A stretch of 64,000 nucleotides of DNA, taken from contig CM035165.1 of the NCBI GenBank assembly GCA_020205615.1, positions 91,016,005-91,080,004 on the forward strand, read 5' to 3'. Positions within the stretch are counted from its first letter, which is position 1, and each line of letters opens with the position of its first letter. The notes under the pieces were generated by a model. It did no database searches, had not been told where the DNA came from, and saw nothing but the letters and a program-made list of their open reading frames with translations. Shown here piece by piece: positions 37,347 to 51,009 of this stretch. The position numbers were made by a program, and so were the translations under genes. This DNA comes from Panax quinquefolius (Eukaryota; Streptophyta; Magnoliopsida; Apiales; Araliaceae).

Positions 37347-39133
37347 TGTGACGCCCCCAAAATAGGTATACATCATCCATTCTGAATCGTCAAATACATG
37401 GTATATAAATCAAATACAAACTTCCTTTATATAATACGACAACAACGTATCTTAGAGTTTTTACATGAATATTGTCTCATAGACAGTATTCAAACTCAAA
37501 TGAGACTTTATTACATTTTTTTTCACACTATTTCATAAAATAGTGAGGACTACTATAGCCACCATCTCGGACCGTCACTCTGTTCCCCGACTAGTCCCGG
37601 CTACGTTCTCATTTCCTAAAGAGAACAACGAAAGCAAAAGGGTGAGCTCAACTAGCCCAGTAAAAAATATTATGACTAAGATAATGCAGAATAAATTACC
37701 GTTAGCCTTCAACAATGTTAAACTGATAAAAATATAATAAACATCAACTTTAACTGCAGTGGAACAATCAATCAATTAGAAGAGTCAAATAGAGCATGAT
37801 ATCTACTATCTTCTATGATTTAAAAAGTTTTTCATCAACTTTATCGCTGAGACTCAGCTTAATAAATAAACCACATCATCGAATCATCCCTACACTACGG
37901 GCCAATGATATTCATGTAATCATCAATTGTCATGATCATACCAACAACTGTCCATCAATGCACTACGGGCTAATGAGGACTTTTACCACATCATTTGTAA
38001 TATTACGGTCATGATTATACCGAATAATCCCTAGTCATAATCATACCAATCAATAGTACATCTATGAACGTAAGCCACATATAACTTTTATCACAATATA
38101 AGCATGAGAACGATGACAATGATATAAGAATTCAATCAAACGAGATCAAGGATAAATATTAAAGACTTTAAATTTATCCAGAGTTTAAAAATATCCAAAT
38201 TGTCAACATGATACTACTTTGTGGAGTAAAATTCAAGAATTATATTCATGTATCAAAAATAATCTTGGACAAAAAAGAAATCATTTTTTATCGTAAATAG
38301 TACTTCGGGAATAGTACCCCGTGAATAGTACCCCAACATGAACCCTGAATACCCGAGTGATTAGTACCCGAGTGATAGTAACCCGTGAATAATAACTTGG
38401 TATAAAAAGTACCCCGAATCCTCGGGTGAATAATATTTGAGTGAATAGTAACCGAGTGAGTAGTAACCCGTGAATAGTAACTCGATATGAAAAGTATCCC
38501 GAATCCTCGGGTGAATAGTAACCGAGTGAATAGTAACCCGTGAATAGTACCCCGGGTGAAAATATTGATATTTAATAAGAAAGTTCAGATCAATATTTCA
38601 ATGAAACGATCTTTGGATGAAGCTTTAAAACTCAAGGATATTCCACTAATTTCAGGAATTATAGAAGCAATACTTACCATAGTAAGTTTAGATTTAAGAA
38701 TATGAAAAGAAATAATATATCAAACTACAAATGAATTTTTACCTGTCATGCGGTAGTCCGCGTAGACAGATTATTCCCACAGAATAATAAAGAATGGAAT
38801 AACAAAAGATTTCACCTTGTATGCGGTGAGTTCGGCGTGAGACAAAGTTATTCCTACGTAATAATAAAGAATAGAATAACAAAAGATTTCACCATGCATG
38901 CGGTAGTCCGCGTAGACAAGTTATTCTCACAGAATAATAAAGAATGGAATAACAAAAGATTTCACCATACATGCTAGTGAGTCTGCGTATGTGTTATTCT
39001 CCGAGTAATAATAAAGAATGGAATAACAACCCTTACGAGTATTGAAAGAAAATAACTCTCTTTATTAATACGAAAGAAATAATACCCCTTACGAATACAA
39101 CAAATAATATCTCTTACGAATATTGAATGAAGA

Positions 39134-41626
39134 TGTGACGCCCCCAAAATAGGTATACAACACCCATTCTGAGTCGCCAAATACATTGTACATAAAGCAA
39201 ACTACAACTTTAATAATACAATTGTCGTGCAAAATACGACAACACAAACTGTGAGTTTAAATACAAATATTGTCTTCTAGACAATATCCACACTCAAATA
39301 AGTCCTCATTATAATTATTCAAACACTATTTTACAGAAATAGTGAGGACTGCTAAAATATCTTTCTAGAACCATCACTCCATACCCCGACTAGATCCTAC
39401 TATGTTCTCACCTCCTGAGAAGAAAAATGGAACAAAAAGGAAAAGGGTGAGCTCAACTAGCCTAGTAAAGAATATTATGACTAAGATAATATACAACAAA
39501 TTATCATTAGTCTTCAACAGGAAAAAATCTAATAAAATATAATAAACAACAAGTTTTAGATCAACAACTGCAGCGGAAACAACAATCCATTAGAAGAGTC
39601 AAGTAGAGAAAGAATTCCACTATCTTCTAAGATTTAAAAGTCCATCATCAATATTTTATGCCTGTAACATCAATCAATATACATCTTGAATCAAATATTC
39701 ATCTTTGCACCACTGAGGCCAAAGATATTCATTTGTATCACCAAGTGGGTCATATTCATCTCAACACTTGTTCATCTTTTGCACTACTGCCAAAGATATT
39801 CATCAATTAATCATTTATCTTTGCACTATGTGCCAAAGATATTTAGTAATATCATCATTTAGGGTGAGGATGATGAAAAATATTTTAAAAAAAACGAATC
39901 CAGTGAAACAGAAGGACAAATAGTAGGGATTCTTATAACAGTTTATCCAAGATCAATAATACTCCATAATAACCAATTTTGAAGCAAAATTCAAGAATAA
40001 AGATCAAACATGGATACAATCAAAGATAGTAACCATAATAGACATCTTGGACAAAAAGAAGAAAATTTCATTTTTCGGTGAATAGTGTCGTATTCGTGAA
40101 TAGTGCCGTATACGTGAATAGTACCGTATACGTGAATAGTAACCCCGACACAAAAAGTTTCAAATTAAAAAGTTCATATCAATACTTCGGCATAATGATA
40201 TTGAAGAAATAATATCATATATAAAGAAAATAATATCCCTTACCTCAAAATAATAAAGATTTCTTACGATGGAATATCTCCAGATAAGGTCAAGAAAACT
40301 CAGACCGATAAATAGAAACTCACAAAGTATCTAAATACTCACAAAATACACTCGATAATATAGAGAGAGAAAGAGAGAAAGCTAATGTTTCTGGTGTGAT
40401 TTTCAATTCTAACTTAGCCCTCTATTTATAGGAAAATGTTAGCACGCCGAAGCAGACTTGACCTGCAACCTGATGGCTTTACTTGCTACTATTCCCATCC
40501 ATCATATTTGAATAAAAATTCCAGCACATTTCTCATCAACCAAAAGTGGGGCCCACCAATTCTAGAATTTTCCACCAAAATGCTAAATTCAGATACTTCA
40601 ATAATTTCTGAACCAGTCACCTCTTAAAATTCATAACAAATCATACGTTCATTTTTAACGGTTCAAAATTTGTGGACATATACTCAACTTATATATGTAT
40701 AACATATCCAAAAATCCCAACGATCCAACGGTCGGATTAAAAATTATAACTCACGCAATATATCTCAAAAACACTTTGGTTTAATTTTTAATTCCTCCAT
40801 TAAAACAAAAATCTTGATAAAACACCTCAACATTAACTCCTTCATTTTAACCACAATAAATATATCCAACATTTATATCCACATAAAATAAATATTTCCT
40901 TATCATATGAATCAATAATTAATTATTCACAAATAATATTACTGAGAATCACATTTAATGACGGTAGTTCGAGGAAGAGGGCTTTCGATAAGAATTTCTC
41001 CTTCTTTGGCGGTGATTAGGTGACCAAACCTCTCTCGATGAGAACTTTCTAGACATTGCCAATAATGCTTTATCTAATAATATTATTCAAATAATATGAA
41101 TTATTGATCGATAATGGGAAATCTTGTGCGATGACAATTATTAAAACAATGATAATATAAAATATCAACGCACAATTATTGAATCAATAAAATAAAATAT
41201 TGAGCGTAATTCTTGTAAAAATTGATAGTAAAGTGCCTTCTTACGTAAGAATCAATAATTCAAAAATACTGTGCATCCACGCGTATTACTATATTTTAAC
41301 CACCGGGTATTCCAACAGTGTTAACGGTAACAACTATGTCGTTATTTATAAATACTCAAACTTGTCGTTTTCTTCATCCGACAATTATTCTGTTATGGGG
41401 CCCACAGATGACTGCACCGTCGTACGAATATTTCCTGACAACAAGAATATTCCATGACCAAACGAATATTCCCCGACAACAATGATTATTTAATAACCAC
41501 TTGCTTATTTTGCAAAATTTGCATATTTCACCCATAACCAAAATATTATATCAATTTAGCACCTTATTATTCACAATAATAATTAGAGGAAATTCGATTT
41601 TATTTATAATAAGTTGGGGTCTTACA
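39134..41626 (-). repeat. Solo LTR (Tekay/Del-like), minus orientation
   Basis: 2493 bp, TGTGACGCCCCC...GGGGTCTTACA, flanked by the perfect duplication GAAGA (39129-39133 and 41627-41631). No internal region, so it arose by LTR-LTR recombination inside the host LTR. TATA-like TATTTATAGG near 40425 (minus: CCTATAAATA). Confidence 0.95.
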
Positions 41627-41696
41627 GAAGATAATATTCTTTACGAATACGAAAAATACTATCGTAATCGAATATGAAATAAATAACACCCCTTAC

Positions 41697-44517
41697 TGTA
41701 AGACCCCAACTTATTATAAATGAAATTGAATTTCCTCTATTTATTATTTTGAAATAGTATGGGTTGATTTAATTAATGTGGTTAGTTATGGGTAAAATGC
41801 ACAAATATCTTAAATAAGCTAGTGGTTATAAAATATTCATTGTTGTTTAGAATATTCGCTTCGTCGTGGAATACGCTTATCGCTTGGGAATATTCAGACG
41901 ACTGCAGCAAATCTTGTATGGGCCCCATAACTGAAAGCGATTGGATGAAGGAAACGACAAGTATAAGTTGTTTATAAATAACAACAGATAGTTGTTATCA
42001 ATTAATATCGTTGGAATAATTCTTGGTTAAAACACAAGAAGATATTACCAGATTGCACTAATTATTGATTCTTACGTAAGAAGGCACTACTCAATAATTG
42101 TTACAAGAATTATCGCTCAATATTTTATTTTATTGATTCAATAATTGTCATATTGATATTTTATATTATTGTTGTTTCAATAATTATCACTACACAATAT
42201 TTTCCATTATCGATCAATAATTCATATTATTGGAATAATATTATTAGATAGCATTATTGGCAATGTCTAGAAAGTTCTTTCAAGGAGAGGTTTGGTCACC
42301 TAATCGCACGCCAAAGAAGTGAGAAATCCTTATCGAAAGCCCCTCTTTCCGAGAACTACCGTCACGTGATTGTGATTCCGTAATATTATATGTGAATAAT
42401 TAATTATTGATTTATATGATAAGGAAATTATTTATTTTATGTGGATATAAATGGAGGAATTTTTAGAAAATTGACAATTGTTGAAAATTAATATTTTATC
42501 TTTTCTAATAAAATAATTCATTTAAATATATTATTATATTATAATAATATACTAACAGTGATATTTTTACAATGAATATGTGATATATGAGTAAATGAGG
42601 AAGAAGAGTATTTTTGTTACAAAAATTGTTTAAAACATGTTTTGTGTGTTTGTGGGCCCCATTTTTTGACTGAAATTTGATTATAGCCTGTAAAATCGTC
42701 CGTATGTGAATTTCGGTCAATTTCTGTTTGGAATTTGGAAAAACTTAAGGCTACAAAGTTATAAAGAATTGAATTTCCTATACAATGGACATAAGATTGA
42801 ATTTTTCTGATAAAAAGGATATTTATTATGAATTATTGAAGTTCCGGAATAATTGATTTTTGAAGTTTTAATTATTTTTTTAAGAAAAACATTTTTTTTA
42901 TTTTGGTGAGGGGGGGGAGGGGGGCACTTGTGTGGCTGATGTTTTGGATCAAAGAAAGTGTGCGTAGGAATTTATAAAAAAAATATTAATATTTTATTAA
43001 ATTTTCTGCTTTGGTGTTCTAAGCATTTTCCTATAAATAGGGTGCTTAGGTTAGAATTTAAAATCACACCAGACACTAAAATCTTCTCTCTCTATATTAT
43101 CAAGCGTATTCTTGTGAGTATTTTGATACTTTGAGTGTTGCTATACGGTGCAAGTTCCTTTCAGCGTTATATCTGATATTCCAGCTAGAAGTACTATTCT
43201 TTCGAGGTAAGGGATATTGTTTTTGTTCAGTATTCGTATAAAATAATATTTTCTTTCATACTCTGTAGTATGTAAGTAATATTATTTCGTTTCAGATTTC
43301 AAATTCTATACTCATTTTGTTAAGTTTTGGCTTCTATACTCTATGAAATTAGTAGAATATCCTTGATATTTGCACTTCATCCAGTATCTTTTCATGAAAA
43401 TATTATTCTGAGCATTCTTGAAAAGTTTTAACTTTTTCATACTGGGGTACTATTCACGGGGTTACTATTCCCGAAGTTACTATTCACTGGGTACTATTCA
43501 CTCGGTTACTATTCACCCTGGGTACTATTCATGACAAAAATTGATTACTTTTTGGTCCAAATCATTTTTGATACAATAGTATTCTTGAATTTTACTCCAC
43601 AAAGCAATATCTTGTTGATAATTTGGACGTTATTGATTTCTAGATAAATTATATTATAAATCTTTAAAAATTTATCCTTGAACTTGTTTTATTGAATTCT
43701 TATATCATTGTCATCATCCTCATGTTTATAATATGTTGAAAGTCATCTCAGCCTTTGTAGTGCATAAATGGACTTGGTATGATTATACGAAAGGTGGATT
43801 ATTTAAGTATAATCATGATCGTAATGTTACAAATGATGTGGTAAAAGTTCTCATTGGCCCGTAGTGCATTGATGGACAGTTGTTTGCATGATCATGACCA
43901 TTGATGAAAACACGAATATCCTTGGCCCGTAGTGCATGGATAATTTGTGGTCGTAATACTAATGAATATCATTGGTCGTAGTGCAGGGATGATGTGGATT
44001 ATTTATTAAGCTGAGTCTCAGCGATAAAAGTGATGAAAAACCTTTTAAATCATAGAAGATAGTAGATTTTATTCTCTACTTGACTCTTCTAATGGATTGC
44101 TTATTCCGCTGCAATTAAACTTGATGTTTGTTATATTTTATCAGTTTAACACTGTTGAAGGCTAATGATAAATTATTCTGCATTATCTTAGTCATAATAT
44201 TTCTTACTGGGCTAGTTGAGCTCACCCTTTTGCTTTCATTGTCATCTTCAGGAAATGAGAACGTAGCAGGGACTAGTCGGGGAATGGAGTGACGATCCAG
44301 ATGATAGCATTAGTAGTCCTCACTATTCTATGAAATAGTGTGATAATAAATGTATTGAGGACTCCATTTGAGTTGAATACTATCTAGAAGACAATATTCG
44401 TATTAAAACTCTCAGTTTATGTTTTGTCGTATGTCACACGACAGTTGTATTTGAATTTTATTCCATGTATTTGGCGACTCAAGATGGGTGATGTATACCT
44501 ATTTTGGGGGCGTCACA
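41697..44517 (+). repeat. Solo LTR (Tekay/Del-like), plus orientation
   Basis: 2821 bp, TGTAAGACCCC...GGGGGCGTCACA, flanked by the perfect duplication CTTAC (41692-41696 and 44518-44522). Contains a TATA box CCTATAAATAGGG near 43030 and a short TACTATTCAC repeat near 43445-43530. Inserted only about 70 bp from the solo LTR ending at 41626, in the opposite orientation. Confidence 0.95.
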
Positions 44518-45839
44518 CTTACGAATACAACAAATAATATCCATTACGAATATTGAACGAAGATAATATTTCTTACGAATAAGAATAATAATATCGTAAG
44601 CGGATATGAAATAAATAACGCCCCTTACCTTAATAGAAGAGTGAATACTGAAGTAGGGTAGTAGCAGAATACTCTTCTTCTTGCTCTCTATAGTTTCTCT
44701 CTCTAGACTTTCAGTGAATTAGTAAGAAATAATGAAGGAATGAGCTTCTATTTATAGGAAAAATGATTGAATAGTAACTAATTCATGAACGACCCAGATT
44801 AATTCACTTTTAAACGGACGGTCCATATTGATTTACTATTAAAACTTAAAGCAACGGTCCATAATGATTTACTATTAAAATTTTAAACCAGCGATCCATA
44901 TTGATTTACTATTATAACTTTCCACCAGCGGTCCATATTGATTTACTATTATATCTTCAACCAACTGTCTGAAAAATTAGCACATCTCTTCATGGAATAA
45001 TAAGTCAAACTTATAACAAATACCTTATAACAAACCTCTCTATTTATATTAAAAATTGAATAAATATTTTCCACAAATTACTTATCTTTAATAAACACAT
45101 TTTTAATATATTAACAATTATTCATCATTAATCTTATAACTCACAATATTTAACAACCAGATCATTCCCAGGAAAGAAAGGGCATTCCGATAAGGATTTT
45201 TCCCTATTGACGTGCAATTAGGTGACCAAACCTCTCATCGACAGAACTTTCTAGACATCATTAATATTGTAAATAATAATATGAATAACTTTGTCGTCTC
45301 AATTATTGATTAAATAATATAAAATATTATGCAGATGATACTGTGATAATAATTGAATCAAATAACGTGAGATACTATGTAGCAATTACTGTAGTAATAA
45401 TTGAGTATAACTGAGTGACTTCTCACGTAAACATCAATAATCAATACCGTGTGCTACTATGCAACCACGCTTATTACTATTTTTTTACTACCAGGTATTT
45501 TAACAGTTGAACGGTAAAACTTTCGCCGTTATTTTTATAAAAAGATAATTCTGTCGTTTTCTAACTCCGACAGTTATTCCGTTGTGGGGTCCACCAATGA
45601 TTGTGACGTCGTTGTACGAATATTCTTGTTAAAACGAATATTCCTGTTAAAACGAATATTCCCCGACCAATCGAATATTCTCCGACAAAACGAATATTTT
45701 ATATCAACTTGCTTACTTTGAAAAAATTTCACATATCACCCTTAACTTTAACTTTTTTATCAATTTAACCATTTACTAAATAAAATAATAATTATAAGAA
45801 AATTGAATACTTTTATTTCATAAAATTTGGGGTCTTACA

Positions 45840-45851
45840 ATCTCCCCTCCT
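45840..45851 (-). promoter_or_regulatory. Polypurine tract of the minus-strand chromovirus
   Basis: AGGAGGGGAGAT on the minus strand, directly before the LTR's TGTAAGACC. Confidence 0.75.
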
Positions 45852-45859
45852 TATGAAAT

Positions 45860-46262
45860 TTTGCCATCAAAATTTACGTACGTACCTGATATGTCGAAGA
45901 GGTGAGGATAACTCGCTTTAATTTCCAATTCCAACTCTCAGGTCATTTCTTCAACAACATAGTTCCTCCATAAATCTTTGACTTGTGGTATAACCTTTGT
46001 GCGTAGGACATGCTCCTTCTTATCCAAAATCTCGACTGGTACCTCCTCGTACTTTAAATCTTCTGTTATCTCGTCTAATTCTAATTCAATAATGTGGTTC
46101 AGGTCGTCCACATATTTACGTAACATAGATATATAAAAAACGTTATGAACACGAGACATACTTGGCGGTAAGGCGAGTCTTTAAGCCATAGTTCCTACTC
46201 GATCAAGGATTTCAAACGGACCAATAAATTGAGGGTTTGAGCTTTCCACGCTTCATCGACTC
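45860..46262 (-). pseudogene. Integrase C-terminus and chromodomain
   Basis: Minus strand: PQFIGPFEILDRVGTMA, a stop, then RLALPPSMSRVHNVFYIS in another frame, HVSMLRKY-type LRKYVDDLNHI, and the chromodomain-like DLKYEEVPVEILDKKEH and WRNYVVEEMTWELE. This end is characteristic of Del/Tekay chromoviruses, whose chromodomain targets insertion to heterochromatin. It ends just before the purine tract and LTR. Confidence 0.85.
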
Positions 46263-46599
46263 ATGCTTCTAGAATAACGCCTTCTTGAACCTTCTTCTTT
46301 ACTTTCATCAACTTGGAGTTTATATCTTGAGTGGCTTTAACTTTATCGATTAAAGTCGGTTCTACTCGTATATTTGATATCATCACGTGGGTCCCTAGAT
46401 TCTTTAACTTTATCTCTATCTTTTGTAAGTCGTACGAAATGAGTCTTTGTGTTTAACAATATCGCACTCGTAAACGCATACGATTTTCCACTCAACGCGT
46501 CAGCTACCATGTTCGCTTTTCTAGGATGCTATTGAATGGTATGATCGTAATCTTTCAACAGCTCGAGCCAACGTCTTTGGTGCATGATACGTTCGTTCT

Positions 46600-47102
46600 A
46601 GGTGAAGAAATATTTGAGGGTTTTGTACCGGGTTCAAGGTTGATACAAATTTTTATTTCACGCTCTGGGGGCAGGCTAGGAAGTTCTTCAGGAAATACGT
46701 CATGAAATTTATTAACAATAGTAATATCATTCAAATCTGAAGTATTTTTGTTTAAATCTGTGACATAGGCAAAGAAAGCTTGACATAACTTTATGGCTTG
46801 ATATGACAGTGATTGACTTTAGTGGTTTGGTTGCTTGAATTCGCATAATAGGTTGGTTAGGAATATGAAAGCTAACAACCTTAAGAAAATAATCAAAAAA
46901 ATTTTGCATGATGAGTAGTTAACCAATCAATCCCTAAAATCACATCAAATACAAGTATTTTCAAAGAAATAAGGTCGACAGGTAATGTGTGAGTGCCGAT
47001 TTGGATCAAACAAGACTTATAACTAGTGGGTGTAATGAAGGTTTCTCCCAACAGAGTTTCAACAGATAAGTTAAAGTCTAATTTCTCCAGAGTCGAGTTC
47101 AA
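46600..47102 (-). pseudogene. Protease end and RT start of the minus-strand chromovirus
   Basis: 46893-47102 encodes the retropepsin C-part with FDVILGIDWLTTHHA. Following pieces give IRIQATKPLKSI-like sequence and, near 46640-46720, NKFHDVFPEELPSLPPERE, the conserved entry into RT. At about 46600 the sequence jumps to a later pol region (DLQKIEIKLKNLG; VEPTLIDKVKATQD, 46260-46440), so RT, RNase H and the integrase core have been deleted. Confidence 0.75.
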
Positions 47103-47231
47103 ACGTTGAGCGCAAGTAAGAGAAATAAAAGAGTGGGTAGAACCGTATCGAATAAGGTATAGACTTCGTAAGCGTTTATGATTAACTTACCCGTGATAAA
47201 TTCGTTCGGGTTCCTCGATAAACGCTCTCAC

Positions 47232-47694
47232 TTAAACTATCGGCTTTGACTTCTCTAGGATGGCCTTTGGTGCCTCCATCCCAACTGGACTTGACTTTAC
47301 TGCACGAAAAAATCGAGCTAGGTGACCTTCTCTTCCACAATTGTAACATGTTTTGGACTGCTGTGTATAGTTTGGACTGATGTTTCCCTCCCCTCCACAT
47401 TTGTAACATACAACCGGTGGTCGTTCTCCTTCCTTAACAACATGTGCTGGTGCTGACGTCTTTCCATCATTATTGAATTTCTTATTCTTGAAATTTTCAT
47501 TTCTATTATCTTGGCCATGATTACCACCGAAGTGGTTACCATTTATGGCATGTTGATTCCCTCCACGTTTATTATCACCACTTCGATGACTGCTACTACT
47601 GGTATTATCGATTTGCTGGCTGCTCTCTCTTAGTTGGGTTGACTCATTATCGCGCTCCAATAACCGAGCCCTATTTACAATATCTGAATATAAA
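47232..47694 (-). pseudogene. Gag C-terminus with two damaged zinc knuckles
   Basis: An Asn/Gly-rich stretch precedes CYKCGGEGNISPNY and CYNCGREGHLARFF. Both CCHC knuckles have lost the final Cys (to Tyr and Phe), and the first also lacks its His (Asn), so RNA packaging would be impaired. The upstream boundary (VNRARLLERDNE) is where the CACTA element sits; gag resumes on its far side at 52801. Confidence 0.8.
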
Positions 47695-48044
47695 CACTAC
47701 AAGAAAATGCTGTAACAGCGACCAAAAACATCAGCGACCGCACTTTTTGGTCGCAGAAAGTGGTACTAGCGACCGCCATTAGCGACCGCTCTTGAATTTG
47801 GTCGCTAGATTATGTTACGGACGGAACCCGGTCCTTATTTGGCCGCAAATTCATTTTTACCTCCAAAAAATTGGTACGAAATATGGCGCCTTTAGTTATT
47901 TGCGACCATTTTCACCATCAAATGATCGCATGCGGTCACGATACTTCCACATCATTTAAAATTAGCGACCGCGATGCGATCACGATAATGATGGCCACGA
48001 TCTATTCCAATTAACTGAGTTCGGTTCGATTAAATCACTCTCAA

Positions 48045-48260
48045 TCGAAGAAGAAAAAAGAGGGAGAAAAGAGGAGAAGGGGAGAAGAGAAGAGGAAAAG
48101 AGGGAAAACGCCGCCACCCACCATCACCACCACCACCACGATCACCGCCGCCACCACCATCATCACCACCACCACAGCCACCGCATCCGCCAGCCACCCA
48201 CCACCACCACCACCACCACAACCGCCGTACGACACCACCGCAGTACAAATGGCCATTTTT
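48045..48260. repeat. Purine run followed by CCACCA repeats inside the CACTA element
   Basis: An AG-only tract (48047-48105) is followed by a CCA/CCG-rich tract (48110-48235). The minus-strand frames through it give Gly/Val-rich or Trp/Gly-rich peptides, which are artefacts of the repeat. It could be a captured 5' leader and first exon of a host gene. 48300-51000 after it is AT-rich, with no gene seen. Confidence 0.7.
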
Positions 48261-51009
48261 CATACTTAAGATGTAGAATTTATGCATGAGAGTGGTACCA
48301 AATATATACTAATTAATTTTACAATTGCTTGAGCCCTCAGTGTGAAGGTAATGAAACAAAAGAATATAATCTCTCTTTACTTTCTATTAATTGCTCGCAC
48401 CCATGTAATCAATCGGTCTCTTTACTTTCTATTTTCTAATTTTTCTTTTTGGAGGATCATGGATCATGGGTTGTGGGATTGGAATACAAGCTGCTAAAAC
48501 CTTGATATTAACAACAACCATATTGTTAATGCTTGAATGTTTTCAATGGACACGATTATAACATTTGGTACCATTCAGCATAAAGTGGTCGCTTTCTAAG
48601 ATTTGTGCCTCTACAAGTTTTAATGGATTTTTTTAAGTGGAAAATCAAATGGGATTAGCTTAGTGAATATTTCAATTACTTAAACCGAAGTTATAATCGA
48701 CATCCTTAGTTTGTGTATGTAAATTGGCTATTTAGTTAATTTCGTTATTAAAATATGGAGACTCCTAGTCCAAACCTTTTGGTTTTGCGTTGGCTTTGAA
48801 ACTATTAACTGAAGTTTGCTTGTGTTTATATTTTTCTTCATTGAAATATTTGTTTGGAATAACTAGTACTCCCATTTGCTACTTCTGATTTATCAAGATT
48901 TTGTGAAATATGAATAAGTTTTTTGCCAAGTCGCTTTGCTAGTTCATGAACATCTTGTAGGTGCTTTAAAAGATATATATGAATTTTTGTTTCTTGCAAT
49001 AGTCGACATTTTCTTTAAGTTATTCTTTTTTTCCTTATAAAAGATAATTGTAGTGGCTGGAAAATAGCAAGGGAAATTACTAAAGAATGTGGTTCTAAAT
49101 ACACTGACTCATATATCGTAAATTCCATATTGGCAAAATACCATATATGCAAAATATCAATTTTGGGTCACAACATAAGTGACATAACAAATAATCGGCA
49201 AAATACCCTTCTTCTTATGGTGTACATGACAACACAAGTTAAAAATCAAATATACATAGTATCCTTTTAATTAAGCTGTTAGTGAGTGATCAATCAAAGC
49301 AGCTTGATTAGTAGTAAGTTTTAAGAATAAGATTACCCCACGAAGGACTCTAATCAACCAATGAAGTTTAATAAGCTATTCCAATTGACTTCTTTAATTA
49401 ATTAATTTGGTACTCCATTAATAGTTAAAAAAGAGACAAATTTATAACTAAATCTAAAAGATACTATTTGGTAGTAGTAATTTTACAAAGACAAGAAATA
49501 ACAAAGTCGACGCTTACTAGCTTCCACGATCATACGCATACACAAAAAAAAAGAGTAATAAAAAGAGAGGCTAGTGCCACGACGTCTAAAAAAAATATAT
49601 ACATATATATATATATAGTACATCATGCCATTTCTAACTAATTTGTGTACATAAATACGATACTCTACTAATATATATAGTACAACATATATAAGCTATT
49701 GGGAAAACCATTACGTATGGCTTAAGCCATACATAAATACGCTTAATTAATAACATAAAGCTCATCGGATATCCCGCATTACGATATCTTGAAATTTAAC
49801 AAAAGCCCTAATGTAATAAATCGATTAGTCAAGTCTTTGTATCCAATAGAATTTGACCTTGTATGCTGCAGAATATAACAATAGAATTTGACCATGTATG
49901 CCTTGAATTATAGTTGTGCACATTCTGTTTTGTGTGTTGGGATTATATTTTGCTGAAATTGGTCAAGTATGCATGCCCTCGTGCATGTGGATAGTCCATA
50001 TTATAGGGAGACTCATTAATTTTTTTCATATATAAGTCAAATGGCCATATAACTTGAACATGAGTATAACATAAAACATAACTAGGAATTAAGTTTATCC
50101 ATAATTCAATCAAGAAGAAGGTTCAAAGAAGTTTTTCCATAATTCACAGTCGAGAAGATAAAGAAAATGACACACATAAGAAAGCTACACAAACTAAAGG
50201 AACCAAGCCCAAGCCATTTTGAGCATGAGACTTGTTAAAAATCACATTTTAAAGCCAAAAATGGACTGTTTTGGACAATTCATAGTACCTGACCTTAAAG
50301 GACTATTATGAGAAGATACAAAGTTGCTCATACATGCTAGTTGCTCATACAAAGGACTATTAAGCTCTCTTTTCAAGCCTAAAGTAACCTTAAGTAACTT
50401 AAATATACACGCCTAGACTATCCTAGTGGCCTAGACTATCCTATCCTATTGTCCTTTTGTTTACATACAATTACATATCCTGATGTTCTCTATATCCCTG
50501 ACATGTTTATGTACCTTTCATTTATAACTTATACTAACATCCTAAATTTCTTATTTATAGATGTCTTACGAACTCGCAAAGACGAAAAGTTGGGTTGGGT
50601 CAGGGGCCCTAATCACGTGTCAAGGTCAAAATTAATCCGGATGATCGCATTCTATATCTGAGATCCGTCCTCCTCCGGATAAAGACGTAAGTTAAACATC
50701 GATGTATATATATATAAGGGTTTAATATTTTCATTTTATAAATATAGTAGTGATTTAAATGTAAGGGTTTTAATATAAATTATTGTATATTGTAGTGATT
50801 TTCAAGATAGTAAAATTGTGAAGTGCATTTCACAATTATGCTTCTGTAATCGGCTTACGCTAATGATTATAATGGGCGATACACACCTCTCGCCCATAAG
50901 GATCTGATTTAATGAATTTCGTGTATATTTTTTATCACCGATAGATAATACATAGCTAATCAAATAATATTGTTTAGTAATATAACAGTTTTAATATTAT
51001 TATTGTTGT

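Larger units (their letters stand above)
37347..45839 (-). repeat. 3' LTR of the minus-strand chromovirus, split by two solo LTRs
   Basis: LTR sequence in three parts (37347-39133, 41627-41696, 44518-45839), about 3.2 kb once the insertions are set aside. Ends TGTAAGACCCC (minus strand, 45839) and GGGGGCGTCACA (37347). It contains an internal ~82-bp repeat (38741-39030, four units, each with a TAGTCCGCGTAGACA-like box and AGAATAATAAAGAATGGAAT), GTGAATAGTACCC-type short repeats (38290-38560), and a 45-bp repeat with GGTCCATATTGATTTACTAT (44815-44965, four units). Confidence 0.85.

Noticed and set aside
48030..48287. Gly/Trp-rich minus-strand ORF
   Set aside because: It is a low-complexity reading of CCACCA repeats without a supported start or homologue.
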